Positions 63,537-64,000 of a stretch of DNA of 64,000 nt are shown here, piece after piece; position 1 is the stretch's first letter, and every line of letters begins with the position of its first letter. This stretch comes from Salipiger profundus. GTDB lineage: Bacteria > Pseudomonadota > Alphaproteobacteria > Rhodobacterales > Rhodobacteraceae. The stretch is from assembly GCF_001969385.1 (NCBI RefSeq), contig NZ_CP014796.1, forward strand, positions 3,799,501 to 3,863,500. The letters run 5' to 3'. The position numbers were made by a program, and so were the translations under genes. The notes beneath the pieces were generated by a model that ran no database searches, had not been told where the DNA came from, and saw only the letters and a program-made list of their open reading frames with translations.

Positions 63537-64000
63537 CCGTTCCGCGCCCGATGACGCGACACTGACCCGCAAGGGCCTTGCGCCTGCGGGCCGGGGTCGG
63601 GTCCTGTTGATCGCCTGCGGCGCGCTCGCCCGCGAGATCGTCGACCTCAAGCGGCAGACGGGCTGGGATCATCTCGACCTCACCTGCCTGCCCGCCATCC
63701 TGCACAACCATCCCGAAAAGATCACCGACGCGGTGCGCGCCGCCGTCGCGAAACATCGCGATGCCTACGACCGCATCTGCGTCGTCTATGCCGATTGCGG
63801 CACCGGCGGGCGGTTGCAGGCCGCCTGCGACGCGCTGGGCGTCGAGATGATCGCGGGCCCGCACTGCTACGCCTTCTACGAGGGCCTCGACCGCTTTGCC
63901 GAGATCGACGAGCCGACGAGCTTCTACCTCACCGATTTTCTCGTGCGCCAGTTCGATGCCTTCGTCTGGGAGCCGCTTGGGCTCGACCGTCACCCGGCAC
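63520..64000 (+). CDS. DUF1638 domain protein, 3' end cut by window edge
   Basis: The first 160 residues of a DUF1638 protein, in the frame starting MTDTPDRSAPDD. GRVLLIACGALAREI opens a Rossmann-like fold; LPAILHNHPEKI, VVYADCGTGG and AGPHCYAFYEG follow. The Cys residues in IACGA, ADCGTGG and AGPHC are candidate metal or cofactor ligands. Its function is not known, but it is repeatedly placed beside corrinoid C1 genes as here. The ATG at 63520 overlaps the miniprotein gene by 17 bases. Confidence 0.85.
   Translation, partial: MTDTPDRSAPDDATLTRKGLAPAGRGRVLLIACGALAREIVDLKRQTGWDHLDLTCLPAILHNHPEKITDAVRAAVAKHRDAYDRICVVYADCGTGGRLQAACDALGVEMIAGPHCYAFYEGLDRFAEIDEPTSFYLTDFLVRQFDAFVWEPLGLDRHPA

Overview
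This window is GC-rich, gene-dense DNA from an alphaproteobacterium, most likely the order Rhodobacterales (Roseobacter group). The evidence is the mix of gene families: an EtfBA pair with typical alphaproteobacterial signatures, a DUF502 membrane protein, a psuK-psuG pair, an RSP_7527-like miniprotein, a DUF1638 protein beside a corrinoid C1 gene set, and the pyrH/frr/uppS/cdsA/dxr/rseP/bamA/ompH/fabZ/lpxA/lpxI/lpxB envelope block. No tRNA, rRNA, CRISPR array, insertion sequence or prophage was seen. The genus cannot be named from the sequence alone.

Region A (about 1-28,700) is a catabolic island for a CoA-activated substrate. It holds three family III CoA-transferase/racemase proteins (one with the alpha-methylacyl-CoA racemase catalytic triad), an acyl-CoA synthetase, an acyl-CoA dehydrogenase, a crotonase, two thiolases, a 3-hydroxyacyl-CoA dehydrogenase, three short-chain dehydrogenases (one like peroxisomal MFE-2), an aldehyde dehydrogenase, a CitE-like CoA-ester lyase, the electron-transfer flavoprotein pair, a cytochrome P450, a divergent pair of MmgE/PrpD proteins, an MFS transporter and two GntR-family regulators. 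The set fits P450 oxidation followed by beta-oxidation of a methyl-branched or cyclic acid; the substrate is unknown. Almost every promoter region here carries a CATAGG(C) element, twice as the inverted repeat ATAGG-N5-CCTAT, which suggests one common regulator. Two of these regions also carry an ACTGA-N8-TCAG box.

Region B (28,900-32,690) holds pseudouridine catabolism (psuK-psuG), a DUF502 membrane protein and a secreted polyhydroxybutyrate-depolymerase-like esterase.

Region C (32,690-48,050) is the essential envelope block on the minus strand: pyrH, then frr-uppS-cdsA-dxr-rseP, a 41-residue membrane miniprotein, bamA-ompH-fabZ-lpxA-lpxI-lpxB. Two features stand out. A plus-strand KtrA/KtrB potassium-uptake pair sits between pyrH and frr, and lpxI is broken as sequenced by two compensating single-base frameshifts.

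Region D (48,190-53,830) is mixed: a Tat-exported ABC solute-binding protein, a di-haem cytochrome c peroxidase, a lytic transglycosylase, ssb and a Ppx/GppA phosphatase.

Region E (54,290-64,000, runs off the end) is a corrinoid/folate C1 cluster: a PF13769-type small protein, a MetF-like methylenetetrahydrofolate reductase, a HAD hydrolase, a methyltetrahydrofolate:corrinoid methyltransferase, a homocysteine S-methyltransferase, a corrinoid-binding protein, a two-helix miniprotein and the start of a DUF1638 protein. A minus-strand RTX/CHRD secreted protein and a radical SAM gene lie inside it. Together the cluster could take methyl groups from a methylated substrate onto a corrinoid and pass them to tetrahydrofolate or homocysteine; the primary methyltransferase is not in view.
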